Shown: positions 33,506 to 42,222 of the stretch, piece after piece | Layout of the letters: each line of letters opens with the position of its first letter | Position numbering within the stretch: the first letter of the stretch is position 1 | Assembly (NCBI GenBank): GCA_944362615.1 | Contig: CALVTM010000004.1 | Location: 1-64,000 of the forward strand | Reading direction: 5' to 3' | DNA length: 64,000 nucleotides | DNA from: an uncultured Clostridia bacterium | GTDB lineage: Bacteria > Bacillota > Clostridia > Christensenellales > Pumilibacteraceae | Position numbers and translations under genes: made by a program | The notes under the pieces: model-generated | Database searches by the model: none | Told to the model about the DNA's origin: nothing | The model's input: only the letters and a program-made list of their open reading frames with translations

Positions 33506-35083
33506 TTGAAAACAGCGCTTTACCGTAAATACCGTCCGTCCACGTTCGATGGGGTTATAGGTCAGGATGTGATAGTATCCACGCTCGTGCATCAGATAGA
33601 GCGCGGAGCGCTTTCTCACGCGTATCTTTTTACGGGCAGCCGCGGTACGGGTAAAACGAGCTGTGCAAAGATCTTTGCGCGCGCGGTTAACTGTAAGCAT
33701 CCGGTAAACGGGAGCCCGTGCGGAGAGTGTGAAGTGTGCAAGGCGCTTGCGTCTCCGTCCAACCTGGACATAGTGGAAATGGACGCCGCATCCAATAACG
33801 GCGTTGATAAAATACGTGAACTGCGTGAAAATATCGATTATATGCCGAGCGTCGGAAAGTATAAGGTATATATAGTCGACGAGGTGCATATGCTTTCTCC
33901 CGGTGCGTTCAACGCTCTGCTCAAGACGTTGGAGGAACCGCCCGCGCATGTGATATTCGTGCTTTGCACGACCGAAGTCCATAAACTCCCGGCAACGATA
34001 CTCTCAAGATGTATGCGGTTCGATTTCAGACTCGTTCCGCTGGATAAGCTTGCGGCTCTCGTCGCAGACATATTCGCAAAAGAGGGCGTGAAAGCGGAGG
34101 ACAAGGCGATAAAGCATATAGCGCGTCTCGGAGAGGGCAGTGTGCGCGATACATTGTCCGTAGCCGACAGGTGCATGAATGCCGCTTTGGGCGGAGTCAT
34201 AACTCTGGACCGCGTTCTTGAAGTAGTGGGAGCGGGCAGCTCGGAAGAAATAGCGGGGCTGTTCTCGTCCGTCATGGCGGCGGACGCCGGCGACGTTGTG
34301 CGCCGGGTCGAGGAGCTCTGTGCGCGCGGCAGGAGCCCGATGCAGATAAGCAGAGAGCTTACCGTTTTTGCGCGTGATCTGATCCTGATGATATCGGGAG
34401 CGGAAGCGGACGTGTCCGCCGCACCCGAGACAATGAAACAGCTTCGCGAAATAGCGTCGCGCACGAGTATTGCAGCTCTGGTGCGGTTCGTCCGCGAGCT
34501 CAGCAGCGCGGAAGCGGAGATCAGGTATTCGTCGTCACCGAGGATAGTCCTTGAGTGCGCACTGCTTGCCGTGTGTACACCGGCACTCCCAGAAGATAGC
34601 GACGAGTCCGCGCCCGGACACGCCGCTGTGACCGAAAAAGGCGAAGATATACCGGATAATATACCGGACAGCGCACATAAAGCGGCTGACGCTGCCAGCG
34701 TAGGAACGGACGCGCCGCCTGCTTGCCCCGTCCGGCACGGCGAAGATATAAAGGCGGTAAGCGTGCTCGGGCATATCCGTCACGCTCTGCGCACACGCGG
34801 CGAGCTGCGCCTGTTCGGCGAGTATGCGTCTCTTCATGACGACAGCGTGCGCCTGAACGGCAACGACCTTGAAATATATGTACCCGAATCCTCCTATTCG
34901 GTGTATGCGGACGAAAACAATCTGCGCACTGTTGCGGCATGTCTGGAGGATATGGGCGGGCTGAGACCTGTCGTCTACGTGCTTCCGCCGTCCGCTGAAA
35001 GCCATCTTGATACTCTTATCAGGTGCGCGGAAGGACTGGAAATAGAGATAGTGGACGGTAAAGGTAAAAAACTGAGAACATAG
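33506..35083 (+). CDS. dnaX: DNA polymerase III subunit gamma/tau
   Basis: A 525-residue clamp-loader ATPase. YRKYRPSTFDGVIGQ opens the protein. Walker A FTGSRGTGKTS, a zinc-binding cysteine set (CKHPVNGSPCGECEVC), IVDEVHMLS and the SRC motif (ILSRCMRFDF) follow. A variable Ala/Asp-rich linker around 360-420 and a tau-like C-terminal domain end it. The start is TTG, chosen because the family begins exactly here and a GGCAGG site lies upstream; no ATG is available. It leads the common dnaX-ybaB-recR group. Confidence 0.95.
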   Translation: MKTALYRKYRPSTFDGVIGQDVIVSTLVHQIERGALSHAYLFTGSRGTGKTSCAKIFARAVNCKHPVNGSPCGECEVCKALASPSNLDIVEMDAASNNGVDKIRELRENIDYMPSVGKYKVYIVDEVHMLSPGAFNALLKTLEEPPAHVIFVLCTTEVHKLPATILSRCMRFDFRLVPLDKLAALVADIFAKEGVKAEDKAIKHIARLGEGSVRDTLSVADRCMNAALGGVITLDRVLEVVGAGSSEEIAGLFSSVMAADAGDVVRRVEELCARGRSPMQISRELTVFARDLILMISGAEADVSAAPETMKQLREIASRTSIAALVRFVRELSSAEAEIRYSSSPRIVLECALLAVCTPALPEDSDESAPGHAAVTEKGEDIPDNIPDSAHKAADAASVGTDAPPACPVRHGEDIKAVSVLGHIRHALRTRGELRLFGEYASLHDDSVRLNGNDLEIYVPESSYSVYADENNLRTVAACLEDMGGLRPVVYVLPPSAESHLDTLIRCAEGLEIEIVDGKGKKLRT

Positions 35084-35199
35084 TACTGCCGTCGGAACGG
35101 GCGTTCCGTGAACCGGGCAGAAAGAATAATGATAATTTGTCAACCATATGTCCGCGACGTTGTTTCGCGGAGTCAAATACAGTTTTTCGGAGGTGGAAA

Positions 35200-35526
35200 A
35201 TGTCCAAGCACGGCGGATTCGGCGGTTTCGGAGGCGGCATGAATATGCAGTCGCTGATGCAGCAGGCGCGTAAGATGCAGGAACAAATGGAGAAAGCCCG
35301 TGAGCAGCTGGAGGAAGCAGAACTGACGGGAAGTGCGGGAGGCGGTATTGTTACCGTTACGGTAAACGGCAACGGTGCGCTCAGAGGCGTAGCTATCAAG
35401 CCGGAAGCGGTAGATCCCGATGATATAGAGATGCTTGAGGATCTTATAATAGCGGCGTATAACGAAGCGGCAAAGGCTGCTGAAGAAATGAAAAATTCCG
35501 TTATGCCTGCCGGCGTAGGTATGTGA
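35200..35526 (+). CDS. ybaB: YbaB/EbfC-family nucleoid-associated protein
   Basis: A 108-residue DNA-binding protein. A Gly/Phe-rich start (KHGGFGGFGGGMNM) precedes the helix LMQQARKMQEQMEKAREQLE. The strands TVTVNGNGALRGVAIKPE and the helix LEDLIIAAYNEAAKAAEEM complete the YbaB fold. The ATG follows GGAGGTGG. Placement between dnaX and recR is the usual one. The short-membered family forms dimers that bind the chromosome; its precise task is unsettled. Confidence 0.93.
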   Translation: MSKHGGFGGFGGGMNMQSLMQQARKMQEQMEKAREQLEEAELTGSAGGGIVTVTVNGNGALRGVAIKPEAVDPDDIEMLEDLIIAAYNEAAKAAEEMKNSVMPAGVGM

Positions 35527-35538
35527 CGGGGGACCGGA

Positions 35539-36114
35539 ATGAACAGTCTGGATAAACTTGCTCATGAGTTTGCAAAACTGCCCGGAGTGGGCGCAAAAAC
35601 GGCGATGCGTTACGCATACGCCGTTATCGGCATGAGTGAGTCGGATGCCGAGGAGTTTTCCCGCGCGATAACGGACGTCAAGACAAAAGTGCATTACTGC
35701 AAGAAATGCGGCAACTTCACCGAAGACGAGGTCTGTGAGATCTGCCGGAAGCGTCCGAGCGACGTCATATGCGTCGTGACTTATCCGAAGGACGTTGCGG
35801 CAATGGAAAAATCCCACTGTTTCGGCGGTGTCTATCATGTGCTTCACGGCACCATATCTCCGCTCAGCGGACGCAGTGCGGACGATATCCGCATAAAAGA
35901 ACTGCTTGCGCGGCTGGACGGGGTCAGAGAAGTCATACTTGCAACGAACCCGGACGTAGAAGGAGAGGCGACCGCGATGTATATTGCCGCGCTGATCAAA
36001 CCGCTCGGCATAAAGGTCTCGCGTATTGCACAGGGCGTAAGCCTCGGCAGCGACATAGAGTACGCGGACTCCGTGACGTTGTCAAGAGCAATCGAGTCCA
36101 GAGTGGTCTTATGA
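35539..36114 (+). CDS. recR: Recombination mediator RecR
   Basis: A 191-residue protein of the RecFOR pathway that helps load RecA on gapped DNA. The helix-hairpin-helix LPGVGAKTAMRYA, the four-cysteine zinc site (YCKKCGNF and VCEIC) and the Toprim segment ATNPDVEGEATAMYIA are all intact. Length is standard (about 200). It starts 12 bases after ybaB and ends at a strong terminator, closing the operon. Confidence 0.96.
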   Translation: MNSLDKLAHEFAKLPGVGAKTAMRYAYAVIGMSESDAEEFSRAITDVKTKVHYCKKCGNFTEDEVCEICRKRPSDVICVVTYPKDVAAMEKSHCFGGVYHVLHGTISPLSGRSADDIRIKELLARLDGVREVILATNPDVEGEATAMYIAALIKPLGIKVSRIAQGVSLGSDIEYADSVTLSRAIESRVVL

Positions 36115-36134
36115 TGTCTAATCCATTTTGACAG

Positions 36135-36172
36135 AAAAAAAGTGAAACGCCGTTCAGGCGTTTCACTTTTTT
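36135..36172 (+). terminator. Terminator of dnaX-ybaB-recR
   Basis: AAAAGTGAAACGCC pairs with GGCGTTTCACTTTT (14 bp) around a 5-base loop, with a T-rich tail. Confidence 0.95.
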
Positions 36173-36272
36173 ATTTTTATAACGCTTGCGCAACAGCCGT
36201 GCGCCCGTTCATTTGCGCTCACGTTTCCGTTCCGGAGCGGCGGGGAACGAGTCATTTGACCCGGGGCATTAT

Positions 36273-36414
36273 CGCTTCAGCCGTCGGACAATTCCGGCGG
36301 GGAAATATACCGCTTCAGCTGTCGGACAATTCCGGCGGGGAAATATACCGCTTCAGCTGTCGGACAATTCCGGCGGGGAAATATACCGCTTCAGCTGTCG
36401 GACAATTCCGGCGG
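36273..36414. repeat. 38-bp perfect tandem repeat, 3.7 copies
   Basis: The unit begins CGCTTCAGCTGTCGGACAAT and ends GGCGGGGAAATATAC. Copies start at 36273, 36311, 36349 and 36387; only the first differs by one base (CAGCC for CAGCT). There is no spacer between copies. It lies immediately after the 3' end of the minus-strand AraC gene. Confidence 0.95.
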
Positions 36415-36425
36415 ACAGCCGGATA

Positions 36426-37199
36426 TTATTTACCGGCGGGGGAAGTGCCTATGATCTTGGTATATGCACGGTAAAAAGTGGAGTAGTCGGTAAAGCCGAA
36501 GTCCCTGGCGGCGCGAGTGGGGCGCTCTCCGAAGATTATGCAGCGGTGCGCCGCTATGATCTTTTTTATGCGCACGTACTGAATCACTGATACTTTCATG
36601 TATTCGCTGAACTTATTGCTCAGGTAGGACGGCGAGAGGGAGAGTGCGGAGCATATCTCCGCAAGAGTGAGCGGCTCACGGAGATGCGAGTCCACGTATT
36701 CGACTATGCGGGCTATCGTTTTGTTTTTCTTGAGCGGCTTACCGCTGCACGGCGTATGGGAAAGGACCACGAGAAGCTCGATCAGCTTACACCCGGCAAG
36801 AGTGCCGCGTTCGTCCTCATCTTCGCACCCGGATACTATATCGAGGTCTTTGAGAAGCCGTATCATACCGTGAGAGACTGTGTAGAACTTGTCCTTACGG
36901 CTCAGCCGCGATATCAGAAATTCCGGGACGGCGGTGTCACCGAACTTGAGCGACCAGCTTTCGCACGGTATCTTGTCCGTTCCGTAATCGAGATAATGGT
37001 GTTCGCCGGGCAGAATAAAGACGACGTCGCCGGCGCCCAGTCTGCAGCGCACGTCCTCCATGACGAACTCACATTCGCCGGAAGCAAAGTACAACAGCTC
37101 GTAAAAATCGTGATAGTGCTTCGCAAAATCGGGCTTAGTTTCAGGTGCTTCTTCAAATCTGTGTGCAAGATCCAGTTCTTTATAACGGAATTCGAACAT
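36426..37199 (-). CDS. AraC-family transcriptional regulator
   Basis: A 257-residue regulator. The N-terminal cupin has FAKHYHDFYELLYFASGE, RLGAGDVVFILPGEHHYL and a WSLKF strand. The last 95 residues are the AraC DNA-binding domain (ALSLSPSYLSNKFSEYMKVS, then AARDFGFTDYSTFYRAYTKI, SPAGK). It is divergent from the Fe-S gene pair at 37466, and a good inverted repeat lies between them, but nothing shows that it regulates that pair. Confidence 0.9.
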   Translation of the reverse strand: MFEFRYKELDLAHRFEEAPETKPDFAKHYHDFYELLYFASGECEFVMEDVRCRLGAGDVVFILPGEHHYLDYGTDKIPCESWSLKFGDTAVPEFLISRLSRKDKFYTVSHGMIRLLKDLDIVSGCEDEDERGTLAGCKLIELLVVLSHTPCSGKPLKKNKTIARIVEYVDSHLREPLTLAEICSALSLSPSYLSNKFSEYMKVSVIQYVRIKKIIAAHRCIIFGERPTRAARDFGFTDYSTFYRAYTKIIGTSPAGK

Positions 37200-37284
37200 A
37201 AGTAAACCCTCCTCTGACTTCCGGCTGCGTTGACGTACATATTATAACACGCTTTTAACAATGCGTCAATACCCGATTTTGCAC

Positions 37285-37339
37285 GTTTTTACCCTTAGAC
37301 GGTAAAAACATTGACATATTACGTTTTTTAGGATATAAT
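37285..37339 (+). promoter_or_regulatory. Promoter and possible operator of the Fe-S gene pair
   Basis: TTGACA (37311-37316) and TATAAT (37334-37339) are perfect with 17-bp spacing. Directly upstream is a perfect inverted repeat: GTTTTTACC (37285-37293), 7-base spacer, GGTAAAAAC (37301-37309), ending one base before the -35. Confidence 0.8.
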
Positions 37340-37465
37340 CATATATTAACTAATATATACTGCTTTTAGCAGGCGTCATGAACAGCCGGCGAAAAAGGCG
37401 GAGCAGTCGCACGAGATCACCGCACGAATGTGTATGATCACCGGGCATGACAAAGAGGTAAGCGC

Positions 37466-38197
37466 ATGATAGAATTGAAAAATATATGTTATTCCGTGAC
37501 CGATGAGCACTCGGGAAAGACAAACGTGATACTTGAGGACATAAATCTCACATTTCCAGACAACAGTATAAACGTCATCACGGGTCAGAACGGAAGCGGA
37601 AAAAGCACGCTTATCAAGCTGATATCCGGAATCGAGACGCCTACGGGCGGCAGTATACTGTACAACGGAGAGGATATAACCGGAAAGAGCATAACCGAGC
37701 GTGCCAAAATGGGCTTTACGACCGCTTTCCAGAACCCGATCAGGTTCAAGGGAATAACCGTGCGTAAATTGCTCGACATAGCTTCCGATCATAACAACAA
37801 CCTTGCGGGGCTTTGCGATTATCTTTCCGTTGTCGGACTCTGCGCGCGCGATTATATCGACCGTGAGATGAACGACAGTCTTTCGGGAGGAGAGCTCAAG
37901 CGCATAGAGCTTGCAATGGCAATGGCAAAGAACGGCGGCGTATTCCTGTTGGACGAGCCGGAAGCGGGTATCGACCTTTGGAGCTTTGATAGTCTTACGA
38001 AGCTTTTCACCCGCCTTTCCGGGAAGACCGTACTTATCGTTTCGCACCAGCGCAAGATAATAGATATAGCGGATAACATAGTGCTTCTCGACAAGAGCGG
38101 CGCACCCGTCGTCGGAAAGCGGGAAGAAATGCTCCCGCGAATAAACGAGAACCGGAACGTATGCTCCGTGATAGAAGGAGAAAACGCAAATGGATAA
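37466..38197 (+). CDS. smsC: SufC-like ATPase of a minimal Fe-S assembly system (SmsC)
   Basis: A 243-residue ABC ATPase without membrane domain. Walker A TGQNGSGKST, the SufC-like signature SLSGGELKRIELAMA, Walker B GVFLLDEPEAGIDLW and the switch His in IVSHQRKI are intact. It overlaps the next gene, a short SufB/D-type scaffold, by 8 bases. SufD, SufS and SufU are absent around it. A two-gene SufC/SufB-like set matches the minimal system named SMS in anaerobes and archaea, proposed to build Fe-S clusters on the SufB-type scaffold with ATP-driven movement. Sulfur source is not evident here. Confidence 0.85.
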   Translation: MIELKNICYSVTDEHSGKTNVILEDINLTFPDNSINVITGQNGSGKSTLIKLISGIETPTGGSILYNGEDITGKSITERAKMGFTTAFQNPIRFKGITVRKLLDIASDHNNNLAGLCDYLSVVGLCARDYIDREMNDSLSGGELKRIELAMAMAKNGGVFLLDEPEAGIDLWSFDSLTKLFTRLSGKTVLIVSHQRKIIDIADNIVLLDKSGAPVVGKREEMLPRINENRNVCSVIEGENANG

Positions 38198-39110
38198 ACT
38201 GGACAGCGAGCTGCTGTATAAAATAGCCGATCTTCACGGGATACCCGAGGGCTCATACAACATCAGAAAAGACGGCAAATCACTTGCGCGCTCTTCCGAT
38301 TCGGACATAGAGATAACGTCGCGCAAGGACGGCAAAGAGGGCATAGACATTTTCGTGCGTCCGGGCGTTAAGAACAAGAGTGCGCATATACCCGTTATTC
38401 TTACTCAGGGCGGACTGCTTGACGTCGTATACAATGATTTCTATATCGGAAAGGATGCGGACGTCACGATAATAGCCGGATGCGGCATTCACAACGACAC
38501 GTGCGGCGAGGCGCGTCATGACGGCGTTCATACGTTCCACCTGGAAGAAGGGAGTACGGTAAGGTATATAGAGCGGCATTACGGCGAAGGCAATCCCGAA
38601 GGGAAAAAGGAGTTCACGCCGGTCACCCGCGTATTCATGAAAAAAGGTTCGACGCTCATCATGGAGGCGACTCAGCTCGGCGGCGTCACGAATACAGACC
38701 GTCTCACGACCGCAAGCGTCGGAAAGAACGCGCGTCTGATAATCAAAGAAAAACTCATGACGTCGGGTGATGAGCGTGCGGTTTCCCGTTTCAGAGTCAA
38801 GCTGATCGGGGAGAACAGTTCGGTGGACGTCGTTTCCCGTTCTGTCGCGCGCGACAGGTCTTACCAGGCATTTATTTCGGACGTTATCGGCAAGAACCGC
38901 TGTTTCGGACATGTCGAGTGCGACGGTATACTTCTTGACGAGGCGCGTATCGTTTCCACGCCCAAGATAGACGCGGTAAGCCCGGAAGCAAGTCTTGTCC
39001 ACGAGGCTGCCGTAGGTAAGATAGCGGGGGAACAGCTGATCAAGCTTATGACGCTCGGTCTTACGGAAAAGGAAGCCGAGGACACGATAATAAAAGGATT
39101 TCTGTACTGA
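38190..39110 (+). CDS. smsB: SufB/SufD-like scaffold of a minimal Fe-S assembly system (SmsB)
   Basis: A 306-residue protein corresponding to the beta-helix core and C-terminal helices of SufB/SufD. The IFVRPGV start, repeated beta-helix turns, and the C-terminal block ILLDEARIVSTPKIDAVSPE, LVHEAAVGKI and LMTLGLTEKEAEDTIIKGF are visible. Canonical SufB is about 470 residues, so the N-terminal domain is missing, as in minimal systems. The conserved His of the SufB HGATVG region is kept (LVHEAAVG). Coupled by overlap with the ATPase gene. Confidence 0.85.
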   Translation: MDKLDSELLYKIADLHGIPEGSYNIRKDGKSLARSSDSDIEITSRKDGKEGIDIFVRPGVKNKSAHIPVILTQGGLLDVVYNDFYIGKDADVTIIAGCGIHNDTCGEARHDGVHTFHLEEGSTVRYIERHYGEGNPEGKKEFTPVTRVFMKKGSTLIMEATQLGGVTNTDRLTTASVGKNARLIIKEKLMTSGDERAVSRFRVKLIGENSSVDVVSRSVARDRSYQAFISDVIGKNRCFGHVECDGILLDEARIVSTPKIDAVSPEASLVHEAAVGKIAGEQLIKLMTLGLTEKEAEDTIIKGFLY

Positions 39111-39267
39111 TGCCGGTTTTACGGCAAGCCTTTTTGCAGGCATGCGGAGGCAGAAACGGTATCGGACAGAGCTGCGGTCTGGCGCGGAACCGGACTGAGC
39201 GTGTAAAAAAAAATGACCGCGAACGTATTTAAGACCGGTTGCATGTTAAAGCGGATTCAAAAGATAA

Positions 39268-39289
39268 ATATCCTTTAAAGGTGATATAC
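39268..39289 (+). promoter_or_regulatory. Possible -10 element within a palindrome
   Basis: An extended -10 (TGATATACT, ending at 39289) is overlapped by an imperfect 20-bp palindrome centred on CCTTTAAAGG (39272-39281). No good -35 is seen. It may control the two following genes. Confidence 0.4.
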
Positions 39290-39339
39290 TGAGGAGTTCA
39301 CTCTGAAAAGAATATTTTATCATGGAGGTATGAAAAAAT

Positions 39340-40164
39340 ATGAAAAAGACTATCAGCGGAATGCTCGCTTTTTATCTCGCAGCCTGCATAGTGCTTGCGT
39401 CGCTTGTCGTGGCAATGCCGCTTATCGGCAGTAAGCGTTACATGGTTGAAGCGCGTGGTGGTATTATTCACGAAACGTTTACTGAAAGCATAGTTTACTC
39501 GGTAAAGGAGGATGACGAAGAGTACTCCAATCCGTACAGACTGCCGCTTTATTATTCGCCGTACACAAATACGTGTGCGGTCACGGCGGGCGGAGTTGCT
39601 ATCGCTTACTTTGATATTTCTTATCCCAACCTGATTCCGAACAGCTCGGGCTTTGAGATAGGCACTACATATCTTTACCCGGCTCAGGGCAGCACGGGCA
39701 GCGCGGTGAACAATATGTTCGCGGAGCTGTATGAAATGACCAATTCGAGTGATAACGGTACGACTATACCTGATTTTAAGTCGGGTATGGAGGAGTATGT
39801 CGAGAGCAAGGGCTATGATCTTACGATGACCGATATCTACAGTAACCATCTGGATTTCGAGGCATGCAAGACGGCGCTTGAAGCGGGTAAGCTTGTTACG
39901 GTTTTTGTTGACGGTTTTTCTGTTTACGATAATGAGATCCGTTACGACGGGTATGATACTATGACTTGCACGGTCGTAAACGGTGCGCATACGCTCACGG
40001 CTTACGGCTATAGCGTGATCAAATATTATGATGCGTCGATGAATATTGTGGCAGAATATGAATTCCTGCTTGTGCAAAGCGGTATGCCGACACTCGGACT
40101 TACCCGTCTGCGCGTCGATTCGGGATGTACGATAGACGATGCGTATGTGCTGGATGTGAACTGA
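39340..40164 (+). CDS. Exported C39-like cysteine peptidase-type protein
   Basis: A 274-residue protein with an N-terminal hydrophobic signal or anchor (residues about 8-30). The mature part has a Cys-containing helix start (TNTCAVTAGGVAIAYFD, Cys about residue 69) and a later His in VVNGAHTLTAYGY, the arrangement of C39/papain-like folds. It may be a peptidase or a non-catalytic relative. The start follows ATGGAGG-type spacing (GGAGGTATGAAAAAAT). The next gene, 13 bases on, encodes a membrane protein, suggesting a two-gene unit at the cell surface. I do not recognise a named family. Confidence 0.6.
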   Translation: MKKTISGMLAFYLAACIVLASLVVAMPLIGSKRYMVEARGGIIHETFTESIVYSVKEDDEEYSNPYRLPLYYSPYTNTCAVTAGGVAIAYFDISYPNLIPNSSGFEIGTTYLYPAQGSTGSAVNNMFAELYEMTNSSDNGTTIPDFKSGMEEYVESKGYDLTMTDIYSNHLDFEACKTALEAGKLVTVFVDGFSVYDNEIRYDGYDTMTCTVVNGAHTLTAYGYSVIKYYDASMNIVAEYEFLLVQSGMPTLGLTRLRVDSGCTIDDAYVLDVN

Positions 40165-40177
40165 CGGGTGGCAGACT

Positions 40178-40984
40178 ATGAACAGAGAAGATAAAAAAAT
40201 ACAGAAAGCCATAGACGAAAATCTGAAACCGCAGAAGTCCTTTGCCGAGTGGGCGAAAGAGCACGATGTGGAGTTGACTCCGGTGAACTTGCAGCCTGGC
40301 GGCGCGGCGTACGGTCGGCATGAAGAGAAAGCAAACGGCAGCAGTAAGATCGTGGTGCGGCGCACCATCTCTGCGGTCATTGCTTACTCGGTAATTGTAG
40401 CCATATTCGTGAGTCTGATAGCGGTGAGCGTGATCATGTTGCCGAATAACGATGTGAAACATTACCAGCAGTCGGATACGGTAAGCGTCTTATCGTCTTT
40501 GGACGAAGCCGCGGACTATCCGGAGATGCTGTTGTTTGACACCTCATCACTCTATCAGATGACGTCCGTGTTCAGGCAGGTAGCCAAGGACGACGAGTCC
40601 GTTACTCTTGCGTACATTTTCAGCGACTGCGTTTTCGTGTACGGGGATCCGGAAACCAACCCGTACGTTATCAATGCCACTTATATCGTAAGAACTCATC
40701 CCGGTTACGAATTTATGGGTCTTTCCGACTATGATTCATTGCCGGACAGTGTGAGCATAAGTGATGTGGAAATGAAATACAGGTTCAATGATGAAGAGGC
40801 AAATGTGAACGTCAGATTTGCCTATGGCGATTTTGAGTATTTTCTGGAGATTTCCGGTATGCCCGGCGTGACCGAACTTACTGAAAGCAGAGTAATATGC
40901 GTGCTTGCAAAACTGTTCTGCAGTAATTTTGCTGATTGTAAAGTCGACCTGATGTGCGGAACGTCTCCGGCATTTAACGGCTGA
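40178..40984 (+). CDS. Single-pass membrane protein, unknown family
   Basis: A 268-residue protein. A charged cytoplasmic stretch (residues 1-65) is followed by one membrane helix (about 68-89: ISAVIAYSVIVAIFVSLIAV). An extracellular domain of about 175 residues follows, containing Cys and many Asp/Tyr (YIFSDCVFVYGDPETNPYVI). It is co-oriented with the C39-like gene, 13 bases after it, and ends before a strong hairpin. Function unknown. Confidence 0.7.
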   Translation: MNREDKKIQKAIDENLKPQKSFAEWAKEHDVELTPVNLQPGGAAYGRHEEKANGSSKIVVRRTISAVIAYSVIVAIFVSLIAVSVIMLPNNDVKHYQQSDTVSVLSSLDEAADYPEMLLFDTSSLYQMTSVFRQVAKDDESVTLAYIFSDCVFVYGDPETNPYVINATYIVRTHPGYEFMGLSDYDSLPDSVSISDVEMKYRFNDEEANVNVRFAYGDFEYFLEISGMPGVTELTESRVICVLAKLFCSNFADCKVDLMCGTSPAFNG

Positions 40985-41023
40985 ACGTCTCTTACATTTA
41001 ACAAAATAAGATAATCTCAAAAG

Positions 41024-41068
41024 TGATATGCACCCCAAAAGTTGGACAGACTTTTGGGGTGCATATCA
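41024..41068 (+). terminator. Perfect 19-bp hairpin resembling IS3-type ends; likely terminator
   Basis: TGATATGCACCCCAAAAGT pairs with its exact complement 7 bases on, followed by TTTTC. The arm TGCACCCCAAAAGTTGGACA looks like the termini of IS3/IS150-group insertion sequences. No transposase remnant is adjacent. Confidence 0.7.
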
Positions 41069-41146
41069 TTTTCGGGTCTCACTTTGTCGTTATCCCTTTT
41101 AAAAGATGTGTATTTGACCGGCTCGGGGTATATGCGCTACAGTGCT

Positions 41147-41851
41147 CTAAATCCGCCCGGAGCCCGCGGTGCGTGGAGGCGGATACGTCCGTCTGTAAGG
41201 CAATGCGGAGATAACGGCGAACGGAACGACAGCGCCGAGCAGGTTTACCGTCATATCCTCCATGGTGTCGGGAAGAGCGCTTCCACGCGGGTCGCTTACT
41301 ATCCAGCCTCCGTCCGTTGTCCCTATGACGGCATCGCGCCAGCATTGACTGTTCATGCCGAACAGAGCGTCGCCGAAGTATTCGAGCAGCTCCCACATAT
41401 ATCCGAGAGCGAGAGCAGTCATAAGCCCCGCGAAAGCGACGGTAAGCGCGCCTGAGCGCGGATAGACGTGCCGGCATATCGCGGAACCTGCGAGTGCGGA
41501 GAGTGCTCCGCTTGCGGTATGTAACAGTTTGTCGTAAACGGGCAGGCGGGTGTACAGCTCAAGCGTCTTGCCGCCTGTAAGACAGGCGAGCAGAAACAAC
41601 CGTATCGCCGCGCCCAGCCCGTCCGGAAGCCGCACTCCGCTGAGCCGCTCCGCTATCTCTTCAGCGGCTATTAGCGCCATGCAAAGCAGCGGGGCGGCGA
41701 GCTTTACCGCGTAGCCGTCCGCGCCCGCATCCGCGAAGAACAGGGCGTACAGGACGGCGGCAGTGCACACCGCACTCACGGTGATACCGGCGGCGTTGCG
41801 CTTGCCTTGCCGCATTCCGGCTGCCCGGCTTTTGTTTGCGATCTTCTCCAT
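41147..41851 (-). CDS. DUF2238-like (YjdF-type) membrane protein
   Basis: A 234-residue protein with about six hydrophobic helices. Conserved-looking polar motifs sit at helix ends: PVYDKLLHTASGALSA, MWELLEYFGDALFGMN and ALPDTMEDMTVNLLGA, the pattern of the DUF2238/YjdF group. The cytoplasmic end is short and basic. It stands alone on the minus strand between two plus-strand blocks. The function of this family is not established. Confidence 0.7.
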   Translation of the reverse strand: MEKIANKSRAAGMRQGKRNAAGITVSAVCTAAVLYALFFADAGADGYAVKLAAPLLCMALIAAEEIAERLSGVRLPDGLGAAIRLFLLACLTGGKTLELYTRLPVYDKLLHTASGALSALAGSAICRHVYPRSGALTVAFAGLMTALALGYMWELLEYFGDALFGMNSQCWRDAVIGTTDGGWIVSDPRGSALPDTMEDMTVNLLGAVVPFAVISALPYRRTYPPPRTAGSGRI

Positions 41852-41908
41852 ACATATTCAGTTTGTTACCCGCAAGTCGTGCATATCCGCTTTTTAAGCT
41901 GTTAATAA

Positions 41909-41990
41909 TTGACTTGATCGGCATAAATAAGTTATAATTTAATATATATCTGAGATACTTTGTGCATTGATGTGGATAAGTTGTGGATAA
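41909..41990 (+). promoter_or_regulatory. Promoter followed by two consensus DnaA boxes
   Basis: TTGACT (41909-41914) and TATAAT (41933-41938) have 18-bp spacing. TGTGGATAA (reverse of TTATCCACA) occurs at 41971-41979 and again at 41982-41990, with a weaker TTATCCGCG at 42034-42042 and AT-rich DNA around. Confidence 0.65.
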
Positions 41991-42222
41991 AACAGAGGAT
42001 AATGTGCATAGATAGTTATAAAATACCGGATAGTTATCCGCGTATAACACTGTTCACAAGCTGTCCGGCAGGTCAGAGGCGCAGCCTGATCATTGCCGTT
42101 GTCAAAAGAAGACGCCGCTTTATGGCGGGGCATCTGATAAAATGTGCGGCAAGCATTTGACAAAATCCTCAAGGAAATATAAGATATATGTATACGGACT
42201 TCGGGTCCGTCGGAGGGAGAAT

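Noticed and set aside
36273..36414. CRISPR array
   Set aside because: The repeats are directly adjacent with no spacers, and there are no cas genes.
41909..42042. Firm call of oriC
   Set aside because: Two DnaA boxes are suggestive, but flanking gene orientation does not diverge from this point and dnaA is absent. I keep it only as a finding.
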